Part shown: piece after piece, positions 46,617 through 57,278 of the stretch
Layout of the letters: every line of letters begins with the position of its first letter
Numbering within the stretch: the first letter of the stretch is position 1
Assembly: GCA_028719885.1 (NCBI GenBank)
Contig: JAQYLT010000037.1
Span: 1-64,000 of the forward strand
From: Bacillota bacterium
GTDB taxonomy: Bacteria > Bacillota > Clostridia > Oscillospirales > Oscillospiraceae
Length of the DNA stretch: 64,000 nucleotides
Direction of reading: 5' to 3'
The notes under the pieces: generated by a model
The model's database searches: none
Seen by the model: only the letters and a program-made list of their open reading frames with translations
What the model was told of the DNA's origin: nothing
Program-made: the position numbers and the translations under genes

Positions 46617-47462
46617 TCAATCGCCTTTGCGAATGTGTACGCTGGCGGAAACACCCTCCACATCAATTTCGCAGCTGCCGTCACCGTGGATGATTTTTCC
46701 GTTTTTCTCTGTGGTTTCAAGCTCGGAGCTGAACCGGCCGCTGACGGTGTCTTTCTCCAGGGTGAAGCCACAGCCCTCCGGCAGGGTGAGATTCAAATCA
46801 CCGGAGACGGATTCCAGATTGATGGATTTGGGACGGTTGCTCAGGACGAGATTCGCCTGGGCGGATACGCCATTGAATTCCAGCTTGTCCAGGGAGCCGC
46901 TGAAATCCAGATTGCCGGAGACCGTCTCCATCTTCAGCTTTTCCACCTGGCAGTTCGTGAAGGTATGGGAGCCGCTGGCGGTGGAGGAGGTAAGCTCCTG
47001 GATGGTCAGGTATTCTGCCTGGACGGTGGCGGAGGCGGCATCAATTTCCAGTTCCTTGCATACCCAGTCCTGGGGAACACAAATGTACAAATTCTTCTTC
47101 AAGCTGGAATTGGAGCCGAAAGAGATTCCAACGGCACCTTCACAGTACTGCACATACAGCGTGGAGCCGTCCTTTTTCAGGACCATGGTCTTGTCCCCGC
47201 CCAGCAGTTCTTCGGTGACCGAGATCGTGTCCCCCTCAGCGGGAACAAGGACGATGTTACCGGCGGCCCACTCGATTTTCAGCCGGTCAATTTCCTTGCC
47301 GCTGAATTTGTTTTTGTTTACCACCGGTGCGTCAAAGCTTTCTCGAACCACAATGCCGGGCATTTGATACTTTTTCAGTGCAATGCCGGCAATCAGCACG
47401 CCAACAAGAACCACCGCCAGAAAGGCGAAGAGAATCATGCGAAAAATGGCGTTCCGTTTCAT
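46617..47462 (-). CDS. DUF4097 family beta-repeat membrane-anchored protein
   Basis: The 281-residue protein has one N-terminal membrane helix (about 8-30) and a series of short beta-strand repeats of the DUF4097 type (LKMETVSGNLDFSG, INLESVSGDLNLTL, then KDTVSGRF). The fold is probably a beta-solenoid outside the membrane; its function is unknown. It is the last gene of the padR operon and starts one base after the previous stop. Confidence 0.88.
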   Translation of the reverse strand: MKRNAIFRMILFAFLAVVLVGVLIAGIALKKYQMPGIVVRESFDAPVVNKNKFSGKEIDRLKIEWAAGNIVLVPAEGDTISVTEELLGGDKTMVLKKDGSTLYVQYCEGAVGISFGSNSSLKKNLYICVPQDWVCKELEIDAASATVQAEYLTIQELTSSTASGSHTFTNCQVEKLKMETVSGNLDFSGSLDKLEFNGVSAQANLVLSNRPKSINLESVSGDLNLTLPEGCGFTLEKDTVSGRFSSELETTEKNGKIIHGDGSCEIDVEGVSASVHIRKGD

Positions 47463-47463
47463 A

Positions 47464-48132
47464 TCAGTAGTCCTCCCTCAGGTCGATGCAGGAATTCACC
47501 ACGCCTTTCACGGCACCGATGATGGGGAAAATCAGCCAGGTGATGAACCAGGCACCGGTGGAGAAGCTGATGATGAAATACAGCACCAGGCCCACGGTGG
47601 AAATCAGCTTGCCCACGCTCTTTTTCAGTTCCCGCTGAGAGCCGCTGTTTCTGGGACGGTCGGTGTATTCGGTGTATTCCTGGGGCTGCTCCTTGGCCTT
47701 GGGGCTTTTGAACAGGAGCAGCAGGGCGGTGGCAATGCCCACGATGATCAGCAGGCAACATACACCCACCTCATCCCAGCCCAAGCGGTCGAACAGGAAC
47801 AGCGGGATGGGGGAGACGATGTAAAGGAAAATGGCGATGGCCCGCATCATTCTGGACACCACTGCGGCGGTGCCCTCAAATTCGGGCATGGGGGCGTAAG
47901 TGGGGGCTTGATTTTCCTGGGTGTAGCCGGGGGCGGCCTTGCCGTTGATGATTTCGTTCACATCCCCAATGCCGGTGATGGACAGCCGGTAGGCGTCCTG
48001 GGGGGATTTCCCCTGGGCGATCAGATCGTCGTATCGGTCCAGGGTGTTTTGCAGGATTTCCTCTTTGATGTCTTCCACATCGCCGTTCCCGGCGAAAAGA
48101 AGCTCTACATATTGGGCCAGTTGCTCTCTCAT
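47464..48132 (-). CDS. DUF1700-type membrane protein with permease prefix domain
   Basis: The 222-residue protein has a soluble helical head (about 1-65, QYVELLFAGNGDVEDIKEEI) typical of DUF1700/permease-prefix proteins, then two pairs of membrane helices (about 95-140 and 180-215). Such proteins accompany PadR regulators and DUF4097 proteins and may modulate envelope stress signalling. It overlaps padR by four bases. Confidence 0.85.
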   Translation of the reverse strand: MREQLAQYVELLFAGNGDVEDIKEEILQNTLDRYDDLIAQGKSPQDAYRLSITGIGDVNEIINGKAAPGYTQENQAPTYAPMPEFEGTAAVVSRMMRAIAIFLYIVSPIPLFLFDRLGWDEVGVCCLLIIVGIATALLLLFKSPKAKEQPQEYTEYTDRPRNSGSQRELKKSVGKLISTVGLVLYFIISFSTGAWFITWLIFPIIGAVKGVVNSCIDLREDY

Positions 48133-48467
48133 GTTTCTTCCTCCACTTCCAAAAGCTTATCCATAATTTCTTTTGTTTCCTGCCATTCCTTTGTCAGCCG
48201 GCGGCTGGCAAGCTGCCCAGCAGGGGTGATGGCGTAGTAACGCCGCCGGGCTCCTGCGCCGCTGTCGCCCCAGTAGGAGGTGATGAGCCCCTGTTCCTCC
48301 AATCGCTTGAAGGCGGTGTAGAGGGTGGCCTCCTTGAGCTCCAGACGGCCGGAGGAAATGGCAGAGATGGTTTTGTTGATTTCATATCCGTAGCTGTCGG
48401 ACCGCAGCAGGCGCGCGAGAATCACGGCATCCGTGTGGCCGCGAATCAGATCACCGGCGATGGACAT
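48129..48467 (-). CDS. PadR family transcriptional regulator
   Basis: I chose the ATG at 48467 after AAAGGAGGG; this gives 112 residues, normal for the short PadR-s2 type. The winged helix includes the DSYGYEINKTI and ELKEATLYTAFKRLEEQG motifs, and a C-terminal helix for dimerisation follows. It likely represses its own operon. An ATGA overlap couples it to the DUF1700 gene. Confidence 0.93.
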   Translation of the reverse strand: MSIAGDLIRGHTDAVILARLLRSDSYGYEINKTISAISSGRLELKEATLYTAFKRLEEQGLITSYWGDSGAGARRRYYAITPAGQLASRRLTKEWQETKEIMDKLLEVEEET

Positions 48468-48490
48468 GTCAATCCCTCCTTTGTGGTATG

Positions 48491-48524
48491 ATCGTATCAC
48501 ATAATACCTCGCCTGTCAAGGTAT
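48491..48524 (-). promoter_or_regulatory. padR promoter with overlapping operator-like palindrome
   Basis: On the minus strand TTGACA (48519-48514) and TACGAT (48496-48491) are 17 bases apart. ATACCT...AGGTAT (48504-48509 and 48519-48524) forms an inverted repeat across the -35 box, as expected for a PadR operator. Confidence 0.65.
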
Positions 48525-48594
48525 ATCTATAAAAAGAATACAGATCACCATAATCAGAACACAAATGGAGCGGCCCCATGCCGCTCCATGCTGT

Positions 48595-49077
48595 TTACTT
48601 GTGATATTTGCTCCCGGCCTGGATGGCCTCCGCCCGGTACAGCTGCTCCAAAACCATGATCCTAGCCAGGTGGTGCGGAAAGGTCATGGGCCCCATGGAG
48701 AGCTTGAAATCCGCCCGCTCTTTCACCCGGCTTGCCATGCCAAAGGAGGAGCCGATGAGAAAACAGGCGCTGCTTTTGCCGGAGAGCTTCACCTCTTTCA
48801 GTTTCTCCGCGAAAGCCTCGCTGGAAAGGGGTTTCCCCTCCGGAGTGAGCACACAGAACCAGGCTCCCTTTGGGATCCGGGAGAGAATGACCTCCGCCTC
48901 CTTTTCCAGCCCGGCAGCGATTTCGGCAGGGGAGGGGTTATCCGGCAATCGGCTTTCCGGCAGCTCCAAAAGGCTGAACCGGCAATAGCCTCCCAGGCGT
49001 TTTTCGTATTCCGCCGCGGCGGAAATGTAAAATTTTTCCTTGAGCTTGCCCATGGCAATCAGTGTGATCTCAAACAT
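48595..49077 (-). CDS. rlmH: 23S rRNA pseudouridine-1915 N3-methyltransferase
   Basis: I chose the ATG at 49077 after GGGAGGGC; the open frame further up runs into repeats. The 160-residue protein has the family's usual length, start (ITLIAMGKLKEKFY) and SPOUT motif (FLIGSSFGMA, then MGPMTFPHHLARIMVLEQLY). It methylates the pseudouridine at position 1915 of 23S rRNA. Confidence 0.95.
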   Translation of the reverse strand: MFEITLIAMGKLKEKFYISAAAEYEKRLGGYCRFSLLELPESRLPDNPSPAEIAAGLEKEAEVILSRIPKGAWFCVLTPEGKPLSSEAFAEKLKEVKLSGKSSACFLIGSSFGMASRVKERADFKLSMGPMTFPHHLARIMVLEQLYRAEAIQAGSKYHK

Positions 49078-49174
49078 AGCTGCCCTCCCGCCTTTTCCCG
49101 AGTGTAACATATTTTTCCGGGAATTGCAATGCCCCGCTTCGGATAAAGTAAGCAGAGCGGTTGTGGATAAACAG

Positions 49175-49539
49175 AAAATTGAAATTTGGCGGGATGTTGA
49201 ATGGGAAATGTTGGTTCTTTTCGTAGGGAACGGATTTATCCGTTCCGAAACGTCGGTGAACATCCGTGGCTCGTTGGATGAAAAATGTTCCAACGTGTTC
49301 GTAGGGAACGGATTTATCCGTTCCACCCGTTCCGATAAACACTCAGGTCCGTCCAATGGTAACACGCCAGACTTTGCGTAGGGAATGCATTTATGCATTC
49401 CGCATGCGTATTGTTTCAAAACCAGTTGGATAAGTGGTGAAATGCCAGTAATATGTTCCCCAAAATGCCATTCAACGAACTGCGGTGATCATCGGGGGCT
49501 TCGGAACGCATAAATGCGTTCCCTACGAAACAACTCTGC
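49175..49539. repeat. Dispersed palindromic repeat, copy 8 (composite)
   Basis: Four hairpins occur near 49225, 49304, 49383 and 49503: two GGAACGGATTTATCC, one GGAATGCATTTATGC and one GGAACGCATAAATGC. The left border is aaaattgaaattt. It runs directly into the 110-bp module at 49540. Together they fill the gap from rlmH to the small gene at 49750. Confidence 0.85.
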
Positions 49540-49649
49540 AAATTCCAATTTATCGGGGCAGTACCGGTCGAGGGGCCCAGGAGTTGTGGGTTAATTGCCC
49601 AAGGTTCGTAACGAATTGGCCGCGGGGCCTCCCCGCCAAATTCCAATTT
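49540..49649. repeat. 110-bp repeat module, second copy
   Basis: It differs from 21284-21393 at a single base (g/a after gttgtgggtt). The near identity over 28 kb suggests recent transposition or gene conversion. Confidence 0.9.
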
Positions 49650-49749
49650 TACCGTATGCCATGGGTTCCACAAAGATAAGAAAGCCCCAAAACAATCCTT
49701 GGGGACTGATTTGGGGCTTCCTTAGAGAAAGAGGAGAGAGGTACACAAT

Positions 49750-49884
49750 ATGAAAAAGAAAAAGGAATCAAAAATTAAAACGGAAAATCCCTTCCGGCGG
49801 CCCATGACGGACCCCCAAGGGAGCTACACCGGCACACCGGAGCAGCTGGAGGAGGAGCCGGTGCAGGACGTGGATGACCTGTAA
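49750..49884 (+). CDS. Small conserved-type protein of unknown function
   Basis: A 44-codon ORF follows GAGGAGAGAGG. It starts with a Lys-rich run and ends DPQGSYTGTPEQLEEEPVQ-DVDDL, a tail style common among small Clostridia proteins. It is charged and likely unstructured and soluble. It converges on ilvE with a two-base gap. The function is unknown. Confidence 0.65.
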   Translation: MKKKKESKIKTENPFRRPMTDPQGSYTGTPEQLEEEPVQDVDDL

Positions 49885-49886
49885 AA

Positions 49887-50921
49887 TCAGTCGATTTCCG
49901 TCAGCCAGCCTTCAGGGGCGGGAATGCTGCCCATCTGGATGCCGGTGAGGGTGTCGAAGAGCTTCTGAATCACCGGGCCCATTCCAGCGTAGTGGATGTC
50001 CCGTCCGTGATCCACAATTTTGCCCACGGGGGAGATGACGGCGGCAGTGCCGCAGAGGCCGCACTCGGTAAACCGGTCCAGCTCTTTCAGCTCCACCCGG
50101 CGTTCCACCACTTCCAGTCCCAGATACTCCCGGGCGATATAGGTCAGGGAGCGCCGGGTGATGGAGGGGAGGATGGTGCCGGAAATGGGCACCACAACCT
50201 TGTTAGGCCCCTCGGCAAAGATCAGGTTGGCGCCGCCGGTCTCCTCCACGTAGGTCCTGGTGGCAGAGTCCACATACAGGTTCTCGTCATAGCCAAGGGC
50301 GTGGGCCTCTGTCAAAGCGTACAGGCTCATGGCGTAGTTCAGGCTGGCCTTGATGTGGCCGGTGCCCCGGGGGGCGGCCCGGTCCAGATCGCAGACCCGA
50401 ATCACCAGGGGACGGATGCCGCCCTTGAAATAGGGCCCAACCGGGGTGGCGAAAATACGGAACTGAAATTCATCGGCGGAATGCACCCCGATGATGGGGC
50501 TGGTGCCGAAAAGGTAAGGACGGAGATAGAGACTTGCACCGCTGCCGTAGGGGGGCACCCATCTCCGGTTGGCGTGGACGGTCTGCCGCACCGCATCCAG
50601 AAATTTTTCCTTGGGGAATACGGGCATCTCCATTCTACGGCAGGAATCCTCCATCCGCTGCGCGTTCAGGTCGGCCCGGAAGCTGACCACCCGGCCATCC
50701 TCGGTGGAATAGGCCTTCAGGCCCTCAAAGCAGCACTGGGCATATTGCAGCACACAGGCGGATTCATTCAAAACCACGTTGGGGTCATCGCTGAGGGTGC
50801 CCTCGTCCCAGGCACCGTCCTTATACAGGGCGACAAAGCGATAATCCGTGGGGTGGTATGAAAACCCAAGCTTTTCCCATTCCAAGTCCATTTTCAGCAT
50901 CTCACTTTCCACTGTCGCCAT
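49887..50921 (-). CDS. ilvE: Branched-chain amino-acid aminotransferase
   Basis: The 344-residue protein is a fold-type IV PLP enzyme of the BCAT type. The PLP Lys lies in HIKASLNYAMSLYAL; the substrate loops VEETGGANLIF and GTAAVISPVG are present. It transfers the amino group between glutamate and Leu, Ile or Val. It starts 20 bases inside the end of asnB, so the two are one operon under the asnB leader. Confidence 0.93.
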   Translation of the reverse strand: MATVESEMLKMDLEWEKLGFSYHPTDYRFVALYKDGAWDEGTLSDDPNVVLNESACVLQYAQCCFEGLKAYSTEDGRVVSFRADLNAQRMEDSCRRMEMPVFPKEKFLDAVRQTVHANRRWVPPYGSGASLYLRPYLFGTSPIIGVHSADEFQFRIFATPVGPYFKGGIRPLVIRVCDLDRAAPRGTGHIKASLNYAMSLYALTEAHALGYDENLYVDSATRTYVEETGGANLIFAEGPNKVVVPISGTILPSITRRSLTYIAREYLGLEVVERRVELKELDRFTECGLCGTAAVISPVGKIVDHGRDIHYAGMGPVIQKLFDTLTGIQMGSIPAPEGWLTEID

Positions 50922-52482
50922 AGTTGGCCAGGACTCTTGCAGAGGGATCGTTCACGTTGCAGCCCTCCCAATCCTTGTTGGGCATCCAGAAATCTGCAAC
51001 CATCTCCGCCTGTCCCGGGTAGTAGCGCTCGAAAATCTCCCGGTAGAGCAGGGATTCTTTTGTAAAGGGGGTGGCAAAGGAATAGAGCTTCCGGCGGACT
51101 TCAAACTGCTGATCGGTGTAGCGGCTTTCGGCATATTCTTTCAGATCGTCCACCATGGAGTGCCCCACGGCGTCGCTGAAAGCGGCCTTTTCCCGCATCA
51201 GGATATCCCGGGGCAGGTAGTCGCCCTCAAAGGCGTGGCGCAGCAGATATTTGCCCTTGCCGTAGGAGTTGACCTTTCGGGCGGGATCCAGGGCCATGAC
51301 GTATTCCACGAAGTCCAGATCGCCGAAAGGAACCCGGGCTTCCAGGCTGTTCACGCTGATGCAGCGGTCGGCCCGGAGAACGTCGTACATATGCAGCTCC
51401 CGGATGCGCTTCTCCGCCTCCTGCTGGAAGGCCTCGGGGCTGGGGGCAAAGTCGGTGTATTTGTAGCCGAAGAGCTCGTCGGAAATCTCACCGGTGAGAA
51501 TCACCCGCAGATCGGTGTGCTCATGGATGTATTTGCAAACCAGATACATGCCGATGGAGGCCCGGATGGTGGTGATGTCGTAGGTGCCCAGCAGGGCGAC
51601 GACCTGGGGCAGGGCCTCCAGCACATCCTCCTTGGTGATGATCACCTCGGTGTGGTCGGCGCCGATGTAATCGGCCACCTGTTTGGCGTATTTCAAATCA
51701 ATGGCATCGATGTCCATGCCGATGGAAAAGGTCTTGATGGGCTTTTTGAAGCACCGGGCGGCTACCGCGCACACCAGGCTGGAATCCAATCCGCCGGAAA
51801 GCAGGAAGCCCACGGGGGCATCCGCGTCCAGCCGCTTCTCAATACCGGCAACCAATTTGTCGTGGATTTTCTTGCAGGCGGTTTCCACATCGTCATGGTA
51901 TACCGCCACCGGCTTGCTGATCTCCCGGTAGCAGACGAACTGGCCGTCCTTGTAGTAATGCCCAGGAGGGAATGGCATGATCTTTCCGCACACGCCCACC
52001 AGGTTCTTTGCCTCGCTGGCGAAGATGATGCCGCCGCCGGGCAGATAGCCATAGTACAGGGGCCGGATGCCGATGGGGTCCCGTGCGGCAATCAGCTGAT
52101 TTGTCTTTGCGTCATAGATGATCGCGGCGAACTCCGCGTCCAGCATCCGGAACATGTCGGTGCCGTATTCCTGATAAAGGGGCAGCAGCAGCTCACAGTC
52201 GGATTCGCTTTGGAAGGTGTAGCCCTTTTCCATCAGCTCCTGCTTCAGCTTGCGGAAGCCGTAAATTTCGCCGTTGCAGACCACCCAGTTTCCGTTCAGG
52301 CCAAAGGGCTGCATGCCGTTTTCATTCAAACCCATGATGGCAAGGCGGTGGAAGCCCAAAAAGCCGTTGCCGATATCCTGCATCCGGGTCATATCCGGAC
52401 CCCGGGAGACGGTTCTGTCAAAATAAGTGCTGATTTCCTGTTTGCTCAGCTCAGACCCAATGTAACCAATGATGGAACACAT
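50902..52482 (-). CDS. asnB: Asparagine synthase (glutamine-hydrolysing)
   Basis: The 526-residue protein has an N-terminal glutaminase domain with the nucleophile Cys2 (MCSIIGYIG) and the region NGNWVVCNGEIYG. A synthetase domain with the ATP-pyrophosphatase loop LLSGGLDSS follows (about 228-236). It makes asparagine from aspartate, ATP and glutamine. The ATG follows AAAGGAGGG. A 136-base leader with an attenuator precedes it. Confidence 0.95.
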   Translation of the reverse strand: MCSIIGYIGSELSKQEISTYFDRTVSRGPDMTRMQDIGNGFLGFHRLAIMGLNENGMQPFGLNGNWVVCNGEIYGFRKLKQELMEKGYTFQSESDCELLLPLYQEYGTDMFRMLDAEFAAIIYDAKTNQLIAARDPIGIRPLYYGYLPGGGIIFASEAKNLVGVCGKIMPFPPGHYYKDGQFVCYREISKPVAVYHDDVETACKKIHDKLVAGIEKRLDADAPVGFLLSGGLDSSLVCAVAARCFKKPIKTFSIGMDIDAIDLKYAKQVADYIGADHTEVIITKEDVLEALPQVVALLGTYDITTIRASIGMYLVCKYIHEHTDLRVILTGEISDELFGYKYTDFAPSPEAFQQEAEKRIRELHMYDVLRADRCISVNSLEARVPFGDLDFVEYVMALDPARKVNSYGKGKYLLRHAFEGDYLPRDILMREKAAFSDAVGHSMVDDLKEYAESRYTDQQFEVRRKLYSFATPFTKESLLYREIFERYYPGQAEMVADFWMPNKDWEGCNVNDPSARVLANYGDSGK

Positions 52483-52525
52483 ATTGGCCCCTCCTTTTTA
52501 TTTGCGGACGGCAGCGCGGAGAAAC

Positions 52526-52588
52526 AAAAAATGCGACAAGAAAAAGTCCGCAGGAGAGGGCCTGCAAGACGACGTCCTTGTCGCATTT
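52526..52588 (-). promoter_or_regulatory. asnB leader: terminator and ANTAR-type hexaloop hairpin
   Basis: On the minus strand a terminator joins AAATGCGACAAG (52588-52577) to CTTGTCGCATTT (52540-52529), followed by T. A second fold uses the same 5' bases: GCGAC (52584-52580), loop AAGGAC (52579-52574), GTCGT (52573-52569). The loop has A at position 1 and G at position 4, the signature read by ANTAR proteins. The two folds exclude each other. A further pairing, TGCGGAC with GTCCGCA near the ribosome site, is also possible. Confidence 0.65.
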
Positions 52589-52625
52589 ATATCTCTATGG
52601 AACAGCATGGCGCTGCTTTGTGAGG

Positions 52626-52654
52626 ATTCTACACCAGAGTGCTCCGGATGTCAA
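52626..52654 (-). promoter_or_regulatory. Promoter of asnB-ilvE
   Basis: On the minus strand TTGACA (52654-52649) and TAGAAT (52631-52626) with a 17-base spacer. The start point would be near 52619. Confidence 0.8.
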
Positions 52655-52761
52655 GGAAAATTTCGGCATTGAAGCCGGACGGGATGCGGTTTTGGTGAAA
52701 TAAATGAATTTTTCAAAGCTTCATCTTGCAAGCTTCGGCTGATTTATACAATCGCTGGGGA

Positions 52762-52790
52762 TTGACAGAAAGGGGAAAAGGAAGTATAAT
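52762..52790 (+). promoter_or_regulatory. Promoter of glnA
   Basis: TTGACA (52762-52767) and TATAAT (52785-52790) with a 17-base spacer, a full consensus. Transcription should begin near 52797, at the first base of the hexaloop hairpin. Confidence 0.88.
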
Positions 52791-52796
52791 TTCCTT

Positions 52797-52860
52797 GTGA
52801 ACAAGGACGTTTGCGGTACTGGGTGCCAGAAGCACCCGGCGGTCGAATGTCCTCTTTTTT
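52797..52860 (+). promoter_or_regulatory. glnA leader: ANTAR-type hexaloop hairpin and terminator
   Basis: GTGAAC (52797-52802) pairs with GTTTGC (52809-52814) around the hexaloop AAGGAC (A1, G4). The alternative fold pairs AGGACGTTTG (from 52804) with CGAATGTCCT (52844-52853) around an inner GGGTGC/GCACCC stem and ends in six T. The first hairpin uses the 5' arm of the terminator, so its stabilisation would allow read-through into glnA. Confidence 0.7.
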
Positions 52861-52879
52861 GTGTGAAAAGGGGAATAGT

Positions 52880-54076
52880 ATGCTATATTCAGCTGAGGAA
52901 GTTTTTGAATATGTGGAGCAGGAGGATGTGAAATTTATCCGCCTGGCTTTTTGCGATGTGACCGGCCGACAGAAGAATATTTCAATCATGCCGGAGGAAT
53001 TGGAGCGCGCTTTTTCCTACGGCATTTCCTTTGATGCCTCCGCCATTGCCGGGTTCGGCGGCCCGGTTGGGTCGGATTTGTTCCTGCACCCCATTGCGTC
53101 CACGCTGAATGTGCTCCCCTGGCGTCCCAGCCGGGGCAAGGTGGTGAAGATGTTCTGCCACATCTGCCATCCCGACGGCAGCCCCTTTGCCATGGATTCC
53201 CGGGCCATCCTGGAAAAAGCCGTCCAGGAGGCAGGGGAGATGGGCTGCCAGGTGCGCTTCGGCTCGGAGTTTGAGTTCTATCTGTTCAAAACCGACGAAA
53301 ACGGCAACCCCACGGAGGAGCCCTTTGACCGGGCCGGATATATGGATGTGGCCCCTGAGGACAAGGGGGAGAACGTCCGCCGGGAAATCTGCCTGAATTT
53401 GCAGGACATGGGCATTCAGCCGGAGAGCTCCCATCATGAGGAGGGACCGGGGCAGAATGAAATCGACTTCCGCTATTCCGATGCCCTGTCCGCTGCGGAT
53501 AATGCCATGCATTTTAAGACTGTGGTGAAGACCGCGGCATTGCGAAACGGCCTGTATGCGGATTTTTCTCCCAAGCCCATAGAGGGAGAGGCGGGCAACG
53601 GCATGCACATCAACATGTCCGTGAAATGCGCCGACGGGCAGGACCGCAGCGATGCTTTCCTGGCCGGGGTGCTGGAGCATGTCCGGGAGATCACCGCGTT
53701 CCTGAACCCCACAGAGGGCTCCTACCGCCGCCTGGGAGAGCATAAGGCCCCCCGCTATATCACCTGGTCTCCGGAGAACCGGTCCCAGCTCATTCGGATT
53801 CCTGCGGCCAAGGGGGAGTACCAGCGCATTGAGCTCCGCTCTCCCGATCCCATGGCCAATCCCTATCTTGCCTATGCCCTGCTGATTCATGCCGGACTGG
53901 ATGGGATCCGCCGGAACCTCTCCGCCCCCCTGCCTGTCAATGAAAACCTCTATACGGCGGCGGAAAGCCTGACCTCCCAATTGGAAAAGCTCCCGGAGTC
54001 TTTGGAGCAGGCCAGGGAAATCGCCCGAAACAGCCCCTTTGTCGCGTCCATTCTGCCCAAACAAATGCTGGATTGA
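52880..54076 (+). CDS. glnA: Glutamine synthetase
   Basis: I chose the ATG at 52880 after AAAAGGGGA. The 398-residue protein has the beta-grasp domain (about 1-100) and the catalytic domain with GSEFEFYLF, NEIDFRY, GEAGNGMHINMS, RRLGEHKAPRYITWSPENR and RIELRSPDPMANPY. It is about 45 residues shorter than the standard type I enzyme, mainly at the C-terminal end. It assimilates ammonia into glutamine. The ANTAR gene follows at once. Confidence 0.94.
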   Translation: MLYSAEEVFEYVEQEDVKFIRLAFCDVTGRQKNISIMPEELERAFSYGISFDASAIAGFGGPVGSDLFLHPIASTLNVLPWRPSRGKVVKMFCHICHPDGSPFAMDSRAILEKAVQEAGEMGCQVRFGSEFEFYLFKTDENGNPTEEPFDRAGYMDVAPEDKGENVRREICLNLQDMGIQPESSHHEEGPGQNEIDFRYSDALSAADNAMHFKTVVKTAALRNGLYADFSPKPIEGEAGNGMHINMSVKCADGQDRSDAFLAGVLEHVREITAFLNPTEGSYRRLGEHKAPRYITWSPENRSQLIRIPAAKGEYQRIELRSPDPMANPYLAYALLIHAGLDGIRRNLSAPLPVNENLYTAAESLTSQLEKLPESLEQAREIARNSPFVASILPKQMLD

Positions 54077-54086
54077 GGGAATGCCT

Positions 54087-56371
<2,285 letters not shown>

Positions 56372-56389
56372 AAATAAAAAAACAGGCAA

Positions 56390-56428
56390 TATCTCCTAAC
56401 CGACGGTTAAGGGACATTGCCTGTTTTA
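56390..56428. terminator. Terminator after pyrG (bidirectional)
   Basis: AAACAGGCAAT (56390-56400) pairs with ATTGCCTGTTT (56416-56426), with an inner TAACC/GGTTA stem. A-rich and T-rich tracts flank it. Confidence 0.85.
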
Positions 56429-56469
56429 AAATGTTTATCGGTTTTACGCAGCAGTGGGAGCGTTTACCG

Positions 56470-56707
56470 AATTTTCGTAGGGAATGCATTTATGCATTCC
56501 GCCCTGGTCGCAAGTCACCGGGGGTTATTGAATCGAAAAAACGTTGTGTTTTGCGTAGGGAACGGATTCAGACCTTCCGAAAGGTTCGATGATCACCGCA
56601 GTTCGTTGCGTGGCATTTGGGGGAACGAATGATTGGCGTTTTACCATTTATCCAACAGATTTTGAAACAATAAGGGGAGTGGAACGGATAAATCCGTTCC
56701 CTACGAA
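56470..56707. repeat. Dispersed palindromic repeat, copy 9
   Basis: Hairpins lie near 56482 (GGAATGCATTTATGC), 56560 (degenerate, GGAACGGATTCAGACC) and 56682 (GGAACGGATAAATCC with CTACG). The filler ggttattgaatcgaaaaaac is shared with copies 4 and 10. It fills the gap between pyrG and the GNAT gene. Confidence 0.82.
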
Positions 56708-56766
56708 TCCTTAATTAGGCATTGCTGATGAAAGCTGCCAAGCACAAAATGTTTTTGAATGGAAAT

Positions 56767-57222
56767 TCAGCTCTTTCGTATCAGCTTCACCAAATACTCC
56801 GGTGTGTCCTCTTCCAATTCTCGCTCGCCGTTTTCCAGAAAGCCGTGGCGGTGATAGAATGTCCGGGCCCGTGTGTTCTTCTCCAGCGCCCACAGGAAAT
56901 CCGTGTGAAGCGTTTGGATGGCATATTCCATCAGCCCATGTCCAATTCCGCCGCTTTGGAAGCAGGGCTCCACATACAGCTTCACAATTTCCGTCCCCCG
57001 GATCTCCAGGAAGCCTTTGATGATCTTGTTCTCTTCTGCCACAAACAGGGAATTCAGAATTTCCTCTTTCCCGAAATAGCCGTCGATCAGGGATACCACC
57101 TGCAATTCCCCAAAGGAGAATGCCTCCTGCTTGAAAATGGGAAAGTAATTGATGCGGTTGTTGAAAACGAAAATCTCTGCAATGCGGGACAAATCCCTTT
57201 TTTCAGCCTTTCGAATGATCAT
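56767..57222 (-). CDS. GNAT family N-acetyltransferase
   Basis: I chose the ATG at 57222, which follows GGAGGAAAAA; an ATG four codons earlier lacks a ribosome site. The 151-residue protein starts MIIRKAEKRDLSRIAEIF and has the acetyl-CoA-binding GNAT motif A (VEPCFQSGGIGHGLMEYAI). The substrate is unknown. It follows trkH on the same strand after about 55 bases. Confidence 0.88.
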   Translation of the reverse strand: MIIRKAEKRDLSRIAEIFVFNNRINYFPIFKQEAFSFGELQVVSLIDGYFGKEEILNSLFVAEENKIIKGFLEIRGTEIVKLYVEPCFQSGGIGHGLMEYAIQTLHTDFLWALEKNTRARTFYHRHGFLENGERELEEDTPEYLVKLIRKS

Positions 57223-57278
57223 TTTTTCCTCCATGAACGGGGCGAATTACCATTTCACCCGGTGACGGGACAATTCCG

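Noticed and set aside
49070..49419. Short frames coding peptides such as GTDKSVPYE or ERINPFPTN in many gaps
   Set aside because: They are translations of the palindromic repeat hairpins, in several frames, without conserved starts or ribosome sites.
49077..49419. An N-terminal extension of RlmH
   Set aside because: The extension translates repeat sequence; the 160-residue form starting at 49077 has the family's exact length and a ribosome site.
52500..52619. A T-box or a leader peptide before asnB
   Set aside because: The T-box consensus is absent. A 36-codon frame starting near 52608 exists but has only one Asn codon, no clear ribosome site and overlaps the structured leader.
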